Assembly: GCF_010122465.1 (NCBI RefSeq)
Contig: NZ_WLZY01000001.1
Span: forward strand, 1,149,010 to 1,213,009
Direction of reading: 5' to 3'
Length of the DNA: 64,000 bases
Source: Phytoactinopolyspora mesophila
GTDB taxonomy: Bacteria; Actinomycetota; Actinomycetes; Jiangellales; Jiangellaceae
Within the stretch, counting starts at the first letter, position 1; every line of letters begins with the position of its first letter. A program made the position numbers and the translations under genes. This document shows positions 17,494 to 27,231 of the stretch, piece by piece. The notes under the pieces are model-generated. The model was given only the letters and a program-made list of their open reading frames with translations, did not search any database and was not told where the DNA came from.

Positions 17494-18114
17494 ATGACAG
17501 CCGCACGCGAGCAGGCGCCCCGGACTGGACGCGCGCGCTCGACCACCGCAGCCGCACTCAGCCGGACGGGGCTCGAGTTGTTCATCGAACGAGGCTTCGA
17601 CGAGGTGACCGTCGACGAGATCGCGGCAGCCGCGGGTATCGGCCGGCGCACGTTCTTCCGCTATTTCCCCTCGAAGAACGATCTGCCGTGGGGCGACTTC
17701 GATGCGCTGCTCAGCCGGATGCGGGAGCATCTGGACGCGGTCCCCCACGAAACACCGCTCTTCGACGCGCTGCGAGCGGCCGTCATCGAGTTCAACACCT
17801 TCCCCGAGTCCGAGTTGCCGCTGCATCGTCAGCGCATGGAGATTCTGCTCAGGACGCCGACGCTGGTGGCTCACTCCGCGCTGCGCTACCAGTCTTGGCG
17901 GCAGGTCATCGCCGATTTCGTCGCGGCCCGCCTCGGTGTCCGGACAGACACGCTGCGGCCGCAGACCATCGGCTGGGCGTGCCTGGGCATCAGCCTTGCC
18001 GCCTATGACCAATGGCTCGCCCACGAGGATCAGGTGCTGACCGACCTCATTGATCAGGGCTTCACCGAAATGCGTGAAGTCTTCTGCTCCCGGGCGGCGC
18101 CCGGTGCGGTGTGA
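17494..18114 (+). CDS. mftR: TetR-family mycofactocin regulator MftR
   Basis: A 206-residue TetR-type repressor. The N-terminal helix-turn-helix includes EVTVDEIAAAAGIGRRTFFRYFPSKND, and the following LPWGDFDALL is typical of MftR. The C-terminal half is the ligand domain; the family is reported to respond to acyl-CoA. The ATG has GAAGGG 7 nt upstream. It is divergent from mftA, as in known clusters. A likely target is the palindrome at 17463-17475. Confidence 0.9.
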   Translation: MTAAREQAPRTGRARSTTAAALSRTGLELFIERGFDEVTVDEIAAAAGIGRRTFFRYFPSKNDLPWGDFDALLSRMREHLDAVPHETPLFDALRAAVIEFNTFPESELPLHRQRMEILLRTPTLVAHSALRYQSWRQVIADFVAARLGVRTDTLRPQTIGWACLGISLAAYDQWLAHEDQVLTDLIDQGFTEMREVFCSRAAPGAV

Positions 18115-18181
18115 CAGGGTAATCCTGACGTCCGGGACAGCTGGCACTCGGCCGAACCACGACTCCAGGAGCTAATCGCCG

Positions 18182-19645
18182 ATGCACAAGCCGACCGGCC
18201 CGCGCGGAATATGGACAGGAGTCGCTGTTCTCCTGGTCATGGCTGCAGCGATCGCCACCGTCCTCATGTGGCAGCCGTGGGACCGCGATGAGCTTCACGA
18301 AGCAGCCGGCGACATCGCGCGGGTCCCCGGGGTCGCGGCGGTCGATCTGGAGTACCGCGAGATCGAGGGCGCCGCCGCGGCGAAAGTGAGACCCGAGCCG
18401 TCCAAGGTCGACGTCATGGTCCGCCTCGAATCCACGCTGGCGCCCGACGCCGCCGCGGTCGCGGCGGAGCGTGCGCACGAGCTCCTCATCCCTGCTGCGG
18501 AGGCCGTCACACACGACAATGTGTCGGTGCACCTGCACGTGACCGCAGGTGAGCCGGAGAAGGCGCCCGGGATTCGCATCGATCCGCTCGAGGTGCCGTA
18601 CTCGCCCATCTCGGGTGCCGCCGACGTCGCCGATGCCTTCACGATCTGGCAGGCCGGACCTCGGAGTGTGCAGGTCTACGGTCTCGCGCCCGCGGTTGGC
18701 GAGGCAACAGCCGACTCCGGGTCCGGGAACGCACCTGACTCGCGCGCGGGCATCGGGATCGAGGCGGGAGCCGCTGCCGACATGGTGCCACTCGCCGAGC
18801 TCGCGGCCGGGCTGGGACGCACCGCCGACCTGCACTTCGGTGACGATGCGTACTACGCCGGGCACGGCGCCGTCGCAGACGTCGACGCGGTACGACTCAC
18901 AGTCGCCGCAGCGTCCCGGCGTGGCGTCGAGTCCGCGTTCTTCAGCAACTACTCGACGGCTCCACAACTATCCGTGCGTGCTGCCTGGCCGGCCGAGTCG
19001 CCCGAGACGCCTGAGCTCAAGCGGTGGCTCGAGGCACACGACTACGCCGCGAGCGCCGGGCGCCCGGTGGCGTTCACGATCTCCGAGCCGGGGTACGAAA
19101 CCCTCACCGAGGGCTGGGTTTCGGCGTTCGCGCCACCGGAACCCGAGCCACACCCGCTACCGCTGCCGGCCGGCGTCGAAGCCTGGCCCGACGACGTAGA
19201 CGCGCCCAGCTGCACCGGCGCGGATCTGGACGTCGGCTACGGCGGATCCGATGCGGCGACTGGAGCGCGTTACGCGCTGCTGCTCGCCCGCAATGTGTCG
19301 GACCGTCCGTGCGCCGTTGAGGGCATCCCCGGCATCGCGCTCCGCAACGCCGACGGCGCGGAGCAAACAGACATCCGGCTCGAACCGTATACGAGTAGCG
19401 CCGTCCCCGCCCGCCTGGTGGTGCCGCCCGGCGAGCAGCTTCTGGCGCCACTTCAGTGGCGCGCCATGTCGACGGCGAACGACCCGGACGTCACGACGTC
19501 GGTCGAGGTGACCGCCGTTCCGGGCGCCGAGCCCGTGCTGCTCGACGTCACCGACGGCGACGGCCCGTCCGCGGGCCTCGACATCCTGGACGGCGCGGAG
19601 CTGCGGCTCGGTCCTTGGGTGCAGGCTCTTGAGGGGTGGTCGTGA
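18182..19645 (+). CDS. Membrane-anchored protein with C-terminal DUF4232 domain
   Basis: A 487-residue protein of unknown function. One transmembrane helix (about residues 11-30, TGVAVLLVMAAAIATVLMW) follows a short basic N terminus, so the bulk is outside the cell. Residues of about 345-485 look like DUF4232: SCTGADLDVGYGG, LLLARNVSDRPCAVEGIPGI with paired cysteines. The middle part has no recognised domain. It lies between mftR and mftG, 67 bp after mftR, but I know of no role for it in mycofactocin biology. Confidence 0.75.
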   Translation: MHKPTGPRGIWTGVAVLLVMAAAIATVLMWQPWDRDELHEAAGDIARVPGVAAVDLEYREIEGAAAAKVRPEPSKVDVMVRLESTLAPDAAAVAAERAHELLIPAAEAVTHDNVSVHLHVTAGEPEKAPGIRIDPLEVPYSPISGAADVADAFTIWQAGPRSVQVYGLAPAVGEATADSGSGNAPDSRAGIGIEAGAAADMVPLAELAAGLGRTADLHFGDDAYYAGHGAVADVDAVRLTVAAASRRGVESAFFSNYSTAPQLSVRAAWPAESPETPELKRWLEAHDYAASAGRPVAFTISEPGYETLTEGWVSAFAPPEPEPHPLPLPAGVEAWPDDVDAPSCTGADLDVGYGGSDAATGARYALLLARNVSDRPCAVEGIPGIALRNADGAEQTDIRLEPYTSSAVPARLVVPPGEQLLAPLQWRAMSTANDPDVTTSVEVTAVPGAEPVLLDVTDGDGPSAGLDILDGAELRLGPWVQALEGWS

Positions 19646-19731
19646 CGCGATGAACGACGCGGGTTGGCCGACGGGGGACGGACGCGAGGTGGCGACCTGC
19701 GCGACGTCCTCGGTTCCGGGACGGTGACCCG

Positions 19732-21261
19732 GTGCGGTATGACGTGGTGGTCGTCGGTGGTGGAACGGCGGGGGCGCCACTGGCAGCACGGTTGAGCGAG
19801 GATCCCGACCGGACGGTCCTGCTCCTCGAAGCCGGACCCGCATCACACGGCGACGCCGTCCCCGCTGAAGTACGCGACGGCACCACCCTGCGCGCCGTTC
19901 TGCCCGGGCACCCGCTGACGTGGTCCTACCCCGCCCTGCTCGCGCCGGTACGGCCGTACACCGTGGCCCGGGGCCGGATCCTGGGTGGTTCGAGCGCGAT
20001 CAACGGCGGCAATTTCGTCCGGGCACGTCCGGAGGACTTCGACGGCTGGGCCGCGCTTGGCAACCCCGAATGGTCCTACGAGCAGGTCCTGCCGGTGCTG
20101 CGCGCCCTCGAGACCGACCTCGACCACGGCGACACCGCCATCCACGGAGGTTCCGGCCCCATGCCGGTGGCGCGGGCTCCCCAGCACAGTCCCGTGGCCC
20201 AGGCGTTTCATTCCGCGGCGGCCGAGCACGGCTTCGGCGCCGAACCGGACAAGAACGCACCAGGCGCTCCCGGTGTCGGTGCTCTGCCTCGCACCGTGGT
20301 CGCGGGCGTCCGCCGGAACACCGCCATGCAGTATCTCGATCCTGTGCGGTATCGCCGCAATCTCGTCATCCGCGGCGGCGCGCGCGTGCTCCGGGTGCGG
20401 GTCGAACGGGGCCGCGCGACCGGCGTCGAGCTGGAGACGGCCGGGCGCAGAGAGTTCGTCCACGCGCAGGAGGTGGTGCTCACGTCAGGCGCGATCGGCA
20501 GCCCGCACCTGCTCCTGGCCTCCGGGATCGGCCCCGCGGACGAGCTCACCGCACTCGGCGTGCCGGTGGTGGCGGACCTGCCCGGCGTCGGCCGCGACTT
20601 CACCGACCACCCGCAACTCGCCGTACAGTGGCACGGCCGCACATACCCGGCAGCCCGGAGACCGGAGTCATTCGTGGCCGCGCTCGACTTCTCCTCCCCC
20701 GGCGGCCCACCTCAAGGCGACCTCGAGATCCTCCTGGCCGAGCAGCCGCTCGAGGCCTTGCTCAGCGGCACACCCAACGAGTCCGGCGGCGGTACGCTGC
20801 TCGTCGGTCTCCAGATCCCCCAGTCTCGCGGCCGGATATCGCTCCGGGCCGCCGATCCGTACGCGCACCCGCGAATCGACTACCACTACTTGAACGAGCC
20901 GACCGACCGGGCGCGGCTACGACACGGCCTGCGCACGGCCCTCTCGCTGCTGCGGTCGGGCCCGTTCACCGGCCTCGTCGACCAGTTCATCGACCTCGAG
21001 CTACGAACGACGACCAGCGCCGAATTGGATCAGTGGATGGACACGCGACTGGGCACGGCGATCCATCTGTGCGGTAGCGCTCGCATGGGACCAGAGCACG
21101 ACCACGGCGCCGTCGTCGACCAGTACGGGCGGGTACGCGGGGTCGCCGGCTTACGCGTGGCCGACACCTCCATCCTGCCCACCGCACCGAGCCGGGGCCC
21201 GGCATCCACGGCCGTGCTGATCGGCGAGCTCGTCGCCCGGTTCATCCGCCGCGGCGACTGA
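19732..21261 (+). CDS. mftG: Mycofactocin-system GMC oxidoreductase MftG
   Basis: A 509-residue FAD-dependent GMC oxidoreductase. The dinucleotide motif VVVGGGTAGAPLAARL is at the N terminus, GSSAIN and the GMC signature TSGAIGSPHLLLASGIGPA lie in the middle, and HLCGSARMG plus ADTSILPTAPSRGP at the C terminus give the catalytic/FAD region. MftG is proposed to reoxidise mycofactocinol and pass electrons to the respiratory chain. The start is GTG at 19732 with only a weak ribosome site. Its placement in the mft locus supports the subfamily call. Confidence 0.88.
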   Translation: MRYDVVVVGGGTAGAPLAARLSEDPDRTVLLLEAGPASHGDAVPAEVRDGTTLRAVLPGHPLTWSYPALLAPVRPYTVARGRILGGSSAINGGNFVRARPEDFDGWAALGNPEWSYEQVLPVLRALETDLDHGDTAIHGGSGPMPVARAPQHSPVAQAFHSAAAEHGFGAEPDKNAPGAPGVGALPRTVVAGVRRNTAMQYLDPVRYRRNLVIRGGARVLRVRVERGRATGVELETAGRREFVHAQEVVLTSGAIGSPHLLLASGIGPADELTALGVPVVADLPGVGRDFTDHPQLAVQWHGRTYPAARRPESFVAALDFSSPGGPPQGDLEILLAEQPLEALLSGTPNESGGGTLLVGLQIPQSRGRISLRAADPYAHPRIDYHYLNEPTDRARLRHGLRTALSLLRSGPFTGLVDQFIDLELRTTTSAELDQWMDTRLGTAIHLCGSARMGPEHDHGAVVDQYGRVRGVAGLRVADTSILPTAPSRGPASTAVLIGELVARFIRRGD

Positions 21262-21513
21262 AGCCACGAGGACCGTTGGGGTCTTCGGGCGCAGCACACT
21301 CACGCGGTGTCGCGCCTGTTGGTGGCTTGAAGATCACCTACATGGAGACCTGTGACCTAGAGTAATGGTCAACCAGGTTGAATCGAACAAGGGTTTGAGT
21401 TAAAGTAATGGCTATGTAGCCGGGAGGGATCGCATCCCCTCCACAGTCGGCGTGATGGTGAGTGGTCGGTCTTACGGGTGTAGCCGGGGCCGTTTCGTGT
21501 CCACATTTCAGGC

Positions 21514-24222
21514 GTGTCCTCCGCTGGTCGCAAGTGTGCCTTGCTTACGCGGTGCGGTCTCGTCGGCCGTTCACGCTATTTGGGGGTGCTACCGGTGTTC
21601 ACCGACGGCTCCGATGACCAGTTCGACCCCGACTCGAACCCCGCGTCGGGCACCGACTCGACCCCTGAAGCCGGCTCAGGCCCAGGCCGGGACCAGGACC
21701 AGGACCAGGCGCAGGACAATGCTTCGGGGACGGAGTCGTCGCAGAGCGAGCCCGTATCGGTGCCGGAGGGGTTGGCGTCGATGGCCCCGGGTGGTGAGCT
21801 AGCCGCGGTGCTAGCCGCGATCCCGGTGCAGCGGGTGTCCGGGTTCGACACTGTGGAAGTGGTGAAGGCCGCCTATCGCCAGGCCAACCATGACCGTGCG
21901 ATATTCCTGCGAGCGGTGCTCGAAACCGGGCTACGCCAACCCCACACGCCGGACACGGTCGCCAGGGTGCAGCATCCGCACGAGTTCGCCCCCGAAGAAA
22001 CCAGAGCTGCTCTGGTGTTTTCTCGCCGGCGGGCCGATACCACGTTCACGCTGGCGTATGACGTGTTCTCCCGGCTGCCGATGCTGGGGGAAGCGATGTT
22101 GGCAGGCGAGTTGGACGAGCCCCGCGCAGTCGCGTTCTGCCAGTGGACGGTTGGTCTTACCGGTGATCAAGCCGCCCAGATCTGCCACGACCTGTTGTCG
22201 GTCGCGCCCGACATGATGGTGGGCGAGTTGATCGATGCGATCAAACGCGCCGCGATCGCGATCGATCCGGATTACGCCGAACGTCGCTACCGCCACGCCG
22301 TACAAGGCCGCCGCTTCGTCGGCTCCCGCAACGCCGACGGCACCGCGAACGTCGCGGGGTTGGACCTTCCCATTGATCGTGCCGCCGCGGCCTGCCACAG
22401 AGTGGACACGCTGGCCCGCACCTGCAAACGGTCCGGTGACACCCGACCCGCCAACCACATCCGCGCGGACATCTACCTCGGCATGCTGGACGGTTCATTC
22501 CAGGCCATGACCGACGCCGACATCATCGCCTACGTCCTCTCCAACCCTTTCAGCACGCCCGACGCGGCCGACGATGCCACCAACGATTCCGACACACCCG
22601 GCATCAATCACGACAACGGTGACAATGGCGACAGCGGTGACAGCGGTGGGAATGGCGACGGCCCCGACCCCGACGGACCAGAAAACGCTGGCCCGGCTCC
22701 CACTGCCACAGGCCCGGCGCCCACCGACACCGCCCCACCTCCCACCGACGGCGGCCCGGATGACGACGGCGACGGCCCCGACCCCGACGGACCAGACGGC
22801 GCTCACCCGCCTCCCTCTGACCCGAGTCCGGCGCCCACCGACACCGCCCCTCATCCTGTTGATGGCGGCACGTCTCCCCCTGACACCGCCCCTCATCCTG
22901 TTGATGGCGGCACGTCTCCCCCTGACACCGCCCCACCTCCTGCTGATGGCGGCACGTCTCCCCCTGACACCGCCCCACCTCCTGCTGATGGCGGCACGTC
23001 TCCCACCGACACCGCCCCACCTCCTGCTGATGGCGGCACGTCTCCCACCGACACCGCCCCACCTCCTGCTGATGGCGGCACGTCTCCCACCGACACCGCC
23101 CCACCTCCTGCTGATGGCGGCACGTCTCGAAATGACTTTCCCGAGGCCGGGCGGGCCGGGACGGGGGCGTACCCGGTGGGTGAGCTGCGGATCGAGCTGG
23201 CCAGCCTGCTCGGCTTGGATCAGCGCCCGGCCGAGCTGGCCGGGTGGGACTTCATCCCTGCTGGCCTGGCCCGGCAGATCATCACCACCATGATCGGCGC
23301 CGAATGGAGATGGGTACTCTGCGACGACGACGGCTACCCAATCGCCAGCGGCATTGCCACCGCACGCCCTCAATCCCCCGGTAGACCGCCAGCATCACCA
23401 TCACCACCAGCATCAGAATCACCATCACCAGCACCATCACCATCACCATCACCAGCGCTACCAGCAGCGGCCCGAGGGATCGTCGAGTTGCAGCTACGCA
23501 CCAGCGACATCCCCAGGATCGCCGCCGCGGTGTGCGCGAGGGAGACGAGGTACCGCCGGGTCGTCGATGACATTCTCACCCAGATCAAAACCGATACCGA
23601 CTTCGCCGAGACAACCTCGGCGGGCATCGAGGCTACGAGCTCAAGCGAGCGGCGCGGCCCGGTGAGCGGCGTGCTCGGGAGGGTAGGCGCGAGCGGTTCC
23701 AGCGGCGCCGATGCCAGGTCCGATGCGGGTGCGCGGCGTCGCACCCCCGGAGCAGGGTTGCGTCGCTGGATCCAGATCCGGGACAGACGGTGTACCTTTC
23801 CGGCGTGCCGGATCCCAGCCCGCTACACCGATCAGGACCACGCGATCGATTACGCCGACGGCGGGCTGACCACCGATGCCAACCTCGGTTGCTGCTGCCG
23901 TCGCCACCACCGGCTCAAACACGTGGGCGGCTGGGTGATCATCAGACCCGCACCGGACACCACCGTCTGGGTCACTCCGCTGGGGCACACGTACACCCAT
24001 CGGGCGCCACCAGTCATTTTCACCACGTCGGGAGCACGCCCGCACCCCCACCATCCCAACCTGTTCAATGCCAACCGCCTGGGCTGCGGATGCGTCAGCT
24101 ACTGCGGCTGCGGCGCCACCTTGCCTATGCCGCCGACAACCACCGAAAACGGCACACCGGCTCGGGAGCCCGCCCAGCCGTCCGGACGCGGATCCGAGGA
24201 CGACGACGCTCCACCCTTCTAG
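21514..24222 (+). CDS. DUF222 / HNH endonuclease (13E12 repeat family)
   Basis: A 902-residue protein with an N-terminal DUF222 domain (about residues 80-330), a variable Pro/Asp/Thr-rich middle and a C-terminal HNH nuclease (about 758-805; DQDHAIDYADGGLTTDANLGCCCRRHH). The middle holds seven 14-residue repeats at about 441-538 (TAPPPADGGTSP-type) and a Ser-Pro tract near 627-650. Function in the family is unproven; copies are numerous in actinobacteria and variable in the linker. The GTG at 21595 (GTGTTCACCG, after TGGGGG) is an alternative start. It is convergent with and overlaps the next gene by 4 nt at its 3' end. Confidence 0.88.
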   Translation: MSSAGRKCALLTRCGLVGRSRYLGVLPVFTDGSDDQFDPDSNPASGTDSTPEAGSGPGRDQDQDQAQDNASGTESSQSEPVSVPEGLASMAPGGELAAVLAAIPVQRVSGFDTVEVVKAAYRQANHDRAIFLRAVLETGLRQPHTPDTVARVQHPHEFAPEETRAALVFSRRRADTTFTLAYDVFSRLPMLGEAMLAGELDEPRAVAFCQWTVGLTGDQAAQICHDLLSVAPDMMVGELIDAIKRAAIAIDPDYAERRYRHAVQGRRFVGSRNADGTANVAGLDLPIDRAAAACHRVDTLARTCKRSGDTRPANHIRADIYLGMLDGSFQAMTDADIIAYVLSNPFSTPDAADDATNDSDTPGINHDNGDNGDSGDSGGNGDGPDPDGPENAGPAPTATGPAPTDTAPPPTDGGPDDDGDGPDPDGPDGAHPPPSDPSPAPTDTAPHPVDGGTSPPDTAPHPVDGGTSPPDTAPPPADGGTSPPDTAPPPADGGTSPTDTAPPPADGGTSPTDTAPPPADGGTSPTDTAPPPADGGTSRNDFPEAGRAGTGAYPVGELRIELASLLGLDQRPAELAGWDFIPAGLARQIITTMIGAEWRWVLCDDDGYPIASGIATARPQSPGRPPASPSPPASESPSPAPSPSPSPALPAAARGIVELQLRTSDIPRIAAAVCARETRYRRVVDDILTQIKTDTDFAETTSAGIEATSSSERRGPVSGVLGRVGASGSSGADARSDAGARRRTPGAGLRRWIQIRDRRCTFPACRIPARYTDQDHAIDYADGGLTTDANLGCCCRRHHRLKHVGGWVIIRPAPDTTVWVTPLGHTYTHRAPPVIFTTSGARPHPHHPNLFNANRLGCGCVSYCGCGATLPMPPTTTENGTPAREPAQPSGRGSEDDDAPPF
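22834..23127 (+). repeat. Seven 42-bp tandem repeats inside the DUF222/HNH gene
   Basis: Units begin at 22834, 22876, 22918, 22960, 23002, 23044 and 23086. The first two encode a HPVD variant, the other five PPAD; the last three are essentially identical. The unit length is a multiple of three, so copy-number change keeps the frame. Confidence 0.95.
23390..23465 (+). repeat. CCATCA/CACCAG hexamer tract coding for Ser-Pro repeats
   Basis: A low-complexity tract of ATCACC and AGCACC units within the DUF222/HNH gene, encoding SPSPAPSPSPSP-type sequence. It is probably a flexible linker. Confidence 0.7.
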
Positions 24223-25259
24223 GGCGCCGCGAGGGGGAAGTGGCAGGAGACCTCATGGCGGTCGCTCACTTTGGTGCGCTCGGGCTCTACCTCGGCGCAC
24301 ACGTCCTGCGCCCGCGCGCAGCGCGTCCGGAACCGGCATCCGCTCGGAGGGTTGAGCGGTGAGGGTGGTTCTCCTGGCAGCGCTACCGGCCGCTTGGCGA
24401 TGCCGGTCTCGATGTCCAGCACGGGAATGGAGTCGAGCAGGGCACGCGAGTACGGGTGCCGCGGTGCGGCATACACCTCGTCCACGGGACCGAACTCGGC
24501 AAGTTGCCCGAGATGCATGACGGCGACCCGGTCGCTGACGCGTTTCACGGTCGCCAGATCGTGGGCGATGAACAAATAGGCCAGGTTGAGTTCTTCCCGC
24601 AACTTCTCCAAGAGGTTCAGCACCTGAGCCCGGATGAGCACATCCAGGGAGGATGTCGCCTCGTCACAGATGATCAACGCCGGTCCGAGCGCGACGGCCC
24701 GGGCGATCGCCACCCGCTGCGCCTGGCCACCGGAGAGCTCCAGGGGCCTGCGGTGCCGGTAGGTCGAGGGGCGCAGCCCCACCAGCTCCAGCAGTTCGTC
24801 GACGCGTGCCGCACGTTGTTCACGGGTCATCGAGGTGTGTCCCAGCAACGGTTCGGCGATGACGTCGCTGACTCGCCACCGGGGGTTCAGCGAACCGAAC
24901 GGGTCCTGATAGACCATCTGCATGTTGGCGCGGACCTTCTTGATCTCGCGCTTCGACATGCCGACGAGGTCCTGTCCCTGGAATCGGACTGTCCCCGACC
25001 TCGGGGTCTCGACCTGGATGATGGCCCGCGCGAGGGTGGACTTACCGGAGCCGGTCTCGCCGACGATGCCGAGTGTCTCACCGGGCATGAGGTCGAACGA
25101 GACACCGCTGACGGCATGGACCACACCCGTTTTGACGCCGCCTGGCCCGCGGGTGACGTACTCCTGGACGAGATCGCGGACGGACAGCAGTGGCTCCCGT
25201 CCGTTCGTCGTCGCGACATCAGCGCCGGCCGGCGCGACGCGGACTGCGTGATCGGTCAC
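24219..25259 (-). CDS. Oligopeptide-type ABC importer ATPase (OppF-like), importer A
   Basis: A 346-residue ATPase with Walker A GETGSGKST, signature LSGGQAQR, Walker B IICDEATSSLD and the C-terminal OppD/F extension ending in a cysteine-bearing RFRTRCARAQDVCAE segment. The GTG at 25259 has AAGGAGGAG upstream and overlaps the OppD stop as GTGA; the longer frame to 25406 is not convincing. It is the last gene of the minus-strand operon from 36256. Confidence 0.92.
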   Translation of the reverse strand: MTDHAVRVAPAGADVATTNGREPLLSVRDLVQEYVTRGPGGVKTGVVHAVSGVSFDLMPGETLGIVGETGSGKSTLARAIIQVETPRSGTVRFQGQDLVGMSKREIKKVRANMQMVYQDPFGSLNPRWRVSDVIAEPLLGHTSMTREQRAARVDELLELVGLRPSTYRHRRPLELSGGQAQRVAIARAVALGPALIICDEATSSLDVLIRAQVLNLLEKLREELNLAYLFIAHDLATVKRVSDRVAVMHLGQLAEFGPVDEVYAAPRHPYSRALLDSIPVLDIETGIAKRPVALPGEPPSPLNPPSGCRFRTRCARAQDVCAEVEPERTKVSDRHEVSCHFPLAAP

Positions 25260-26350
25260 CGTGGCTCCTCCTTCGTGCCGGCGAGGCTCCCGCCACTGGC
25301 CGCCGGATGCCAGCACGCGTAGGAGTGCTCCGGCTCGTGCTCCTCCAGCGGCGGCTCGGCGCCGCACTGCTCCGTGGCGTTGGGGCAACGAGGCCGGAAG
25401 GAACAACCCTCGGGCAGCGAGGCCAAGTCGGGCGGATGCCCGCCGACGACGGTGAGCTGGGCATGCGCGGGGGTGGTCAGCTGCGGGATCGCGTCCAGAA
25501 GCGCCTTGGTGTACGGCATCCGGACGTTGCTGAACAGCGTCCTGGTCTGTGCGTACTCGACGGCTTTACCGGCGTACATGACGAGTACCTTGTGGGCATA
25601 GCAGGCGGCCAGTCCCAAGTCGTGGCTGATCATGATGACGGCCATGCCGAGCCGCTCCTGGATGTCGGCGAGCAGCTCCATGATCTGGGCCTGCGTCGTG
25701 ACGTCCAACGCGGTGGTCGCCTCATCCGCGATCAGGAGCTTCGGGTCCGACGACAACGCGATGGCGATGACCACCCGTTGCCGCATGCCACCGGAGAGCT
25801 GGTGTGGATACTGCTTGACCCGTTTCTCCGGCGACGGCATCCGCACGAGCTTGAGCAGCTCGATCGCCTTCTCCGCTGCCTCGCCGCGTTTGATCGGCGA
25901 GTGCATGCGGATCGCCTCGATGAGCTGGGCGCCAATGCTCATCGTGGGGTTCAGCGAGCTGGCAGGGTCCTGGAAGACCATGGCGATCTGCTGACCACGC
26001 ACCGCCCGCCAGGACTTCTCGTCCAGCCCCACCAGCTCGGTGCCGTCGAGCCGGGCCGATCCTTCGATGTGGGCGCTGGGCGGCAGTAGTCCCATCAAGG
26101 CTCGGACACTCACCGATTTCCCGGATCCGGACTCGCCGATGATCGCGAGGGTCCGTCCGGGATAGACGTGGTAGTTCAATCCGTTCACCGCGTGGACTAC
26201 CCGGCCATGGCGGGAGAACGTGACCCGGAGATCCTCGACGTTGAGGATCGGCTGGGACCCGCCGCCCGCCATGGCCGGCGCTTCGGCAGTGGCGTCCGGA
26301 ATACTCCCCGCGTCGCCGCTCATCGTTCCCGTTCGCGCTGCGTTCCTCAT
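25256..26350 (-). CDS. Oligopeptide-type ABC importer ATPase (OppD-like), importer A
   Basis: A 364-residue ATPase. Walker A is GESGSGKSVSVRALMG, the signature LSGGMRQR, Walker B LLIADEATTALD; the C-terminal extension has SFRPRCPNATEQC, the cysteine motif common in OppD proteins. The ATG at 26350 overlaps the permease stop by ATGA; an in-frame ATG at 26323 is possible. Confidence 0.92.
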   Translation of the reverse strand: MRNAARTGTMSGDAGSIPDATAEAPAMAGGGSQPILNVEDLRVTFSRHGRVVHAVNGLNYHVYPGRTLAIIGESGSGKSVSVRALMGLLPPSAHIEGSARLDGTELVGLDEKSWRAVRGQQIAMVFQDPASSLNPTMSIGAQLIEAIRMHSPIKRGEAAEKAIELLKLVRMPSPEKRVKQYPHQLSGGMRQRVVIAIALSSDPKLLIADEATTALDVTTQAQIMELLADIQERLGMAVIMISHDLGLAACYAHKVLVMYAGKAVEYAQTRTLFSNVRMPYTKALLDAIPQLTTPAHAQLTVVGGHPPDLASLPEGCSFRPRCPNATEQCGAEPPLEEHEPEHSYACWHPAASGGSLAGTKEEPR

Positions 26351-27231
26351 CGACCCGTCACCTCGTCTCGGATACTCTCCCCCAGCAGGTTGAACGACAG
26401 CACCGTCACCAGCAGCGCAAGGCTCGGCCAGAGCACCAGCATGGGCGTGGCGGACAGCGACTGCTGGGCGTCGAAGATCATGTTTCCCCAGCTGGGTCGT
26501 GGTGCCGGGATTCCGAGACCAAGGAAGCTGAGGGCACCTTCAGTCACCACCACGATCGCCATGCCGAGCATCGCGAAGGTGGTCAGCTGCGGGACGATGT
26601 TGGGGACCACGTGCCGGAACAGGATGCGCCACCACGGGCTTCCGCTGAGCTCAGCCGCCTGGAGATAAGGCATGCTCATCACCTTCATGGTGGCGGCGCG
26701 CGAGATCCGGGCCACCGCCGGAATACTGAAGGCGCTCAACGCGAGGATCGTGTTGGGAAGCGACGGCCCGAGAATCTGAGCGAGCACGATCACCAGGACC
26801 AGGGACGGGAAGGCGATGAGCACGTCCAAGGCGCGCATGATGATCGCATCGGCTTTGCCGCCGAGGTAGGCGGAGATCGCTCCGGCCGTCCCGCCGATCG
26901 TCAGCCCGATGATGTTGACGACGATGCCGACCAGCAGCGACGAACGGCCACCGTGGATGAGACGGGAGAGCACGTCGTTGCCGTTGACGTCAGTACCCAG
27001 CACATGCCCTGGACTGCCTGGCGGCAGTGCGCTCTCGAGCACGCTGCCACCGACGGGCGACGCAAGAGGCAACACGAACGGGCCCAGGAAGCACACGAGC
27101 AGCAGCAGTGTGACCACGCTGCCGGAGATCCAGATGGTGAGGCGACGCCGGAACGACGACCAGCGCGTGGCACGGGCCGCGAGCGGCGACGGCGACAACG
27201 CCGCTGGTCCGGGAGGACTAGTGACTGCCAT
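26347..27231 (-). CDS. Oligopeptide-type ABC importer permease (OppC/DppC-like), importer A
   Basis: A 294-residue membrane protein with the N-terminal OppC_N helix followed by five further spans. The coupling loop is around SRAATMKVMSMPYLQAAELSG. LGTDVNGNDVLSRLIHGGRSSL is the usual DppC/OppC periplasmic signature. It overlaps the OppB gene by 14 nt. Confidence 0.92.
   Translation of the reverse strand: MAVTSPPGPAALSPSPLAARATRWSSFRRRLTIWISGSVVTLLLLVCFLGPFVLPLASPVGGSVLESALPPGSPGHVLGTDVNGNDVLSRLIHGGRSSLLVGIVVNIIGLTIGGTAGAISAYLGGKADAIIMRALDVLIAFPSLVLVIVLAQILGPSLPNTILALSAFSIPAVARISRAATMKVMSMPYLQAAELSGSPWWRILFRHVVPNIVPQLTTFAMLGMAIVVVTEGALSFLGLGIPAPRPSWGNMIFDAQQSLSATPMLVLWPSLALLVTVLSFNLLGESIRDEVTGR

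Noticed and set aside
21262-21513. Mobile-element end or integron-like site upstream of the DUF222/HNH gene
   Set aside because: Only short repeats (GTAATGG) and a small GGGAT/ATCCC hairpin are visible. No transposase, target duplication or attachment site was found.
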